DNA from: Fimbriimonadales bacterium
GTDB taxonomy: Bacteria > Armatimonadota > Fimbriimonadia > Fimbriimonadales > GBS-DC
Length of the DNA stretch: 5,423 nucleotides
NCBI GenBank assembly: GCA_025060055.1
Contig: JANXCK010000146.1
Coordinates: forward strand, 1-5,423
Direction of reading: 5' to 3'
Numbering within the stretch: position 1 is the stretch's first letter; the number at the start of each line of letters is the position of its first letter. The notes under the pieces are model-generated. The model searched no databases and had not been told where the DNA came from. It saw nothing but the letters and a program-made list of their open reading frames with translations. Positions 5,288-5,423 of the stretch are shown here, piece after piece. Both the position numbers and the translations under genes were made by a program.

Positions 5288-5359
5288 CGCCCCCGGCAGG
5301 AATCGAACCTGCGCACCAGGCTCCGGAGGCCTGCGCTCTCTCCACTGAGCTACGGGGGC
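5288..5359 (-). tRNA. tRNA-Arg (anticodon CCG)
   Basis: The minus strand from 5359 folds as a full 72-base cloverleaf: acceptor GCCCCCG/CGGGGGC, D-stem GCTC/GAGC, anticodon stem CAGGC/GCCTG with loop CTCCGGA (anticodon CCG, reading CGG), a 4-base variable region, T-arm GCAGG-TTCGATT-CCTGC, and discriminator G. CCA is not encoded. The 3' end faces the RHS-bearing segment, the usual side for tRNA-associated integration. Confidence 0.95.
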
Positions 5360-5372
5360 GCGTCTGAGGCGA

Positions 5373-5378
5373 ATTATA
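5373..5378 (-). promoter_or_regulatory. -10 element (TATAAT) of tRNA-Arg
   Basis: A perfect TATAAT lies 13 bases before the tRNA 5' end, giving an expected leader of about 7 bases. The -35 region is poor (TGTGGT at a 17-base spacing). Flanking bases GGTATAATTCGC resemble the SDR promoter at 1025-1036. Confidence 0.65.
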
Positions 5379-5423
5379 CCCGACGATGCGCCCTGACCAC
5401 ACAGAAAGCCTGCGCTCTCGACG

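Noticed and set aside
4821..5402. Long open frames on both strands crossing 5288-5359
   Set aside because: They run through the tRNA gene and contain typical tRNA mistranslation (SSVERA...GSIPA on minus), so no protein includes that part.
5408..5419. 12-base copy of tRNA-Arg sequence (GCCTGCGCTCTC) at the window end, possible second tRNA or att site
   Set aside because: The flanking bases do not form a cloverleaf, and one 12-base match is expected by chance in a window of this size.

Overview
The window looks like accessory chromosome from a moderately high-GC bacterium. The REP-like hairpins (GTAGGGGC...GCCC), the CCCTCTCCC/GGGAGAGGG palindromes, the RHS core variant (DWGYRYEANTGG...RWYDPVMGRF) and a leaderless-type promoter remind me of Armatimonadota and similar environmental lineages. 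This placement is inference from style only, as no phylogenetic marker is present.

Left part (1-2720), GC-rich and compact. A beta-propeller phytase gene runs leftward off the window edge (978 to 1). It diverges from a rightward two-gene operon: a short-chain dehydrogenase/reductase (1042-1701), which overlaps by ATGA a zinc-independent quinone oxidoreductase / enoyl reductase-like MDR protein (1698-2720). A TACAAT box lies so close to the SDR ATG that the transcript should be nearly leaderless.

Middle (2721-3132), no intact gene. It holds two colinear remnants of one RHS-repeat core on the minus strand (3110-3076 and 2819-2724). They are split by about 255 bp of repeats: a large CCCTCACCCCC palindrome with inner hairpins, two oppositely oriented REP-like hairpins and a short flanking inverted repeat.

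Right part (3133-5287), lower GC, all on the minus strand. In transcription order it has a Lys/Pro-rich ORF starting at the 3' end of tRNA-Arg, an unrecognised four-helix membrane protein, an RHS core fragment without its usual continuation, a TPR protein whose start lies at the RHS junction, and a small TPR-like protein. tRNA-Arg(CCG) is at 5359-5288 with a TATAAT box upstream.

The most interesting reading is that 2721-5287 is a mosaic of RHS fragments with small cargo genes between them, lying against a tRNA 3' end. This resembles the orphan core/tip/immunity arrays known from rhs loci. That the membrane and TPR proteins belong functionally to such a system is a hypothesis.
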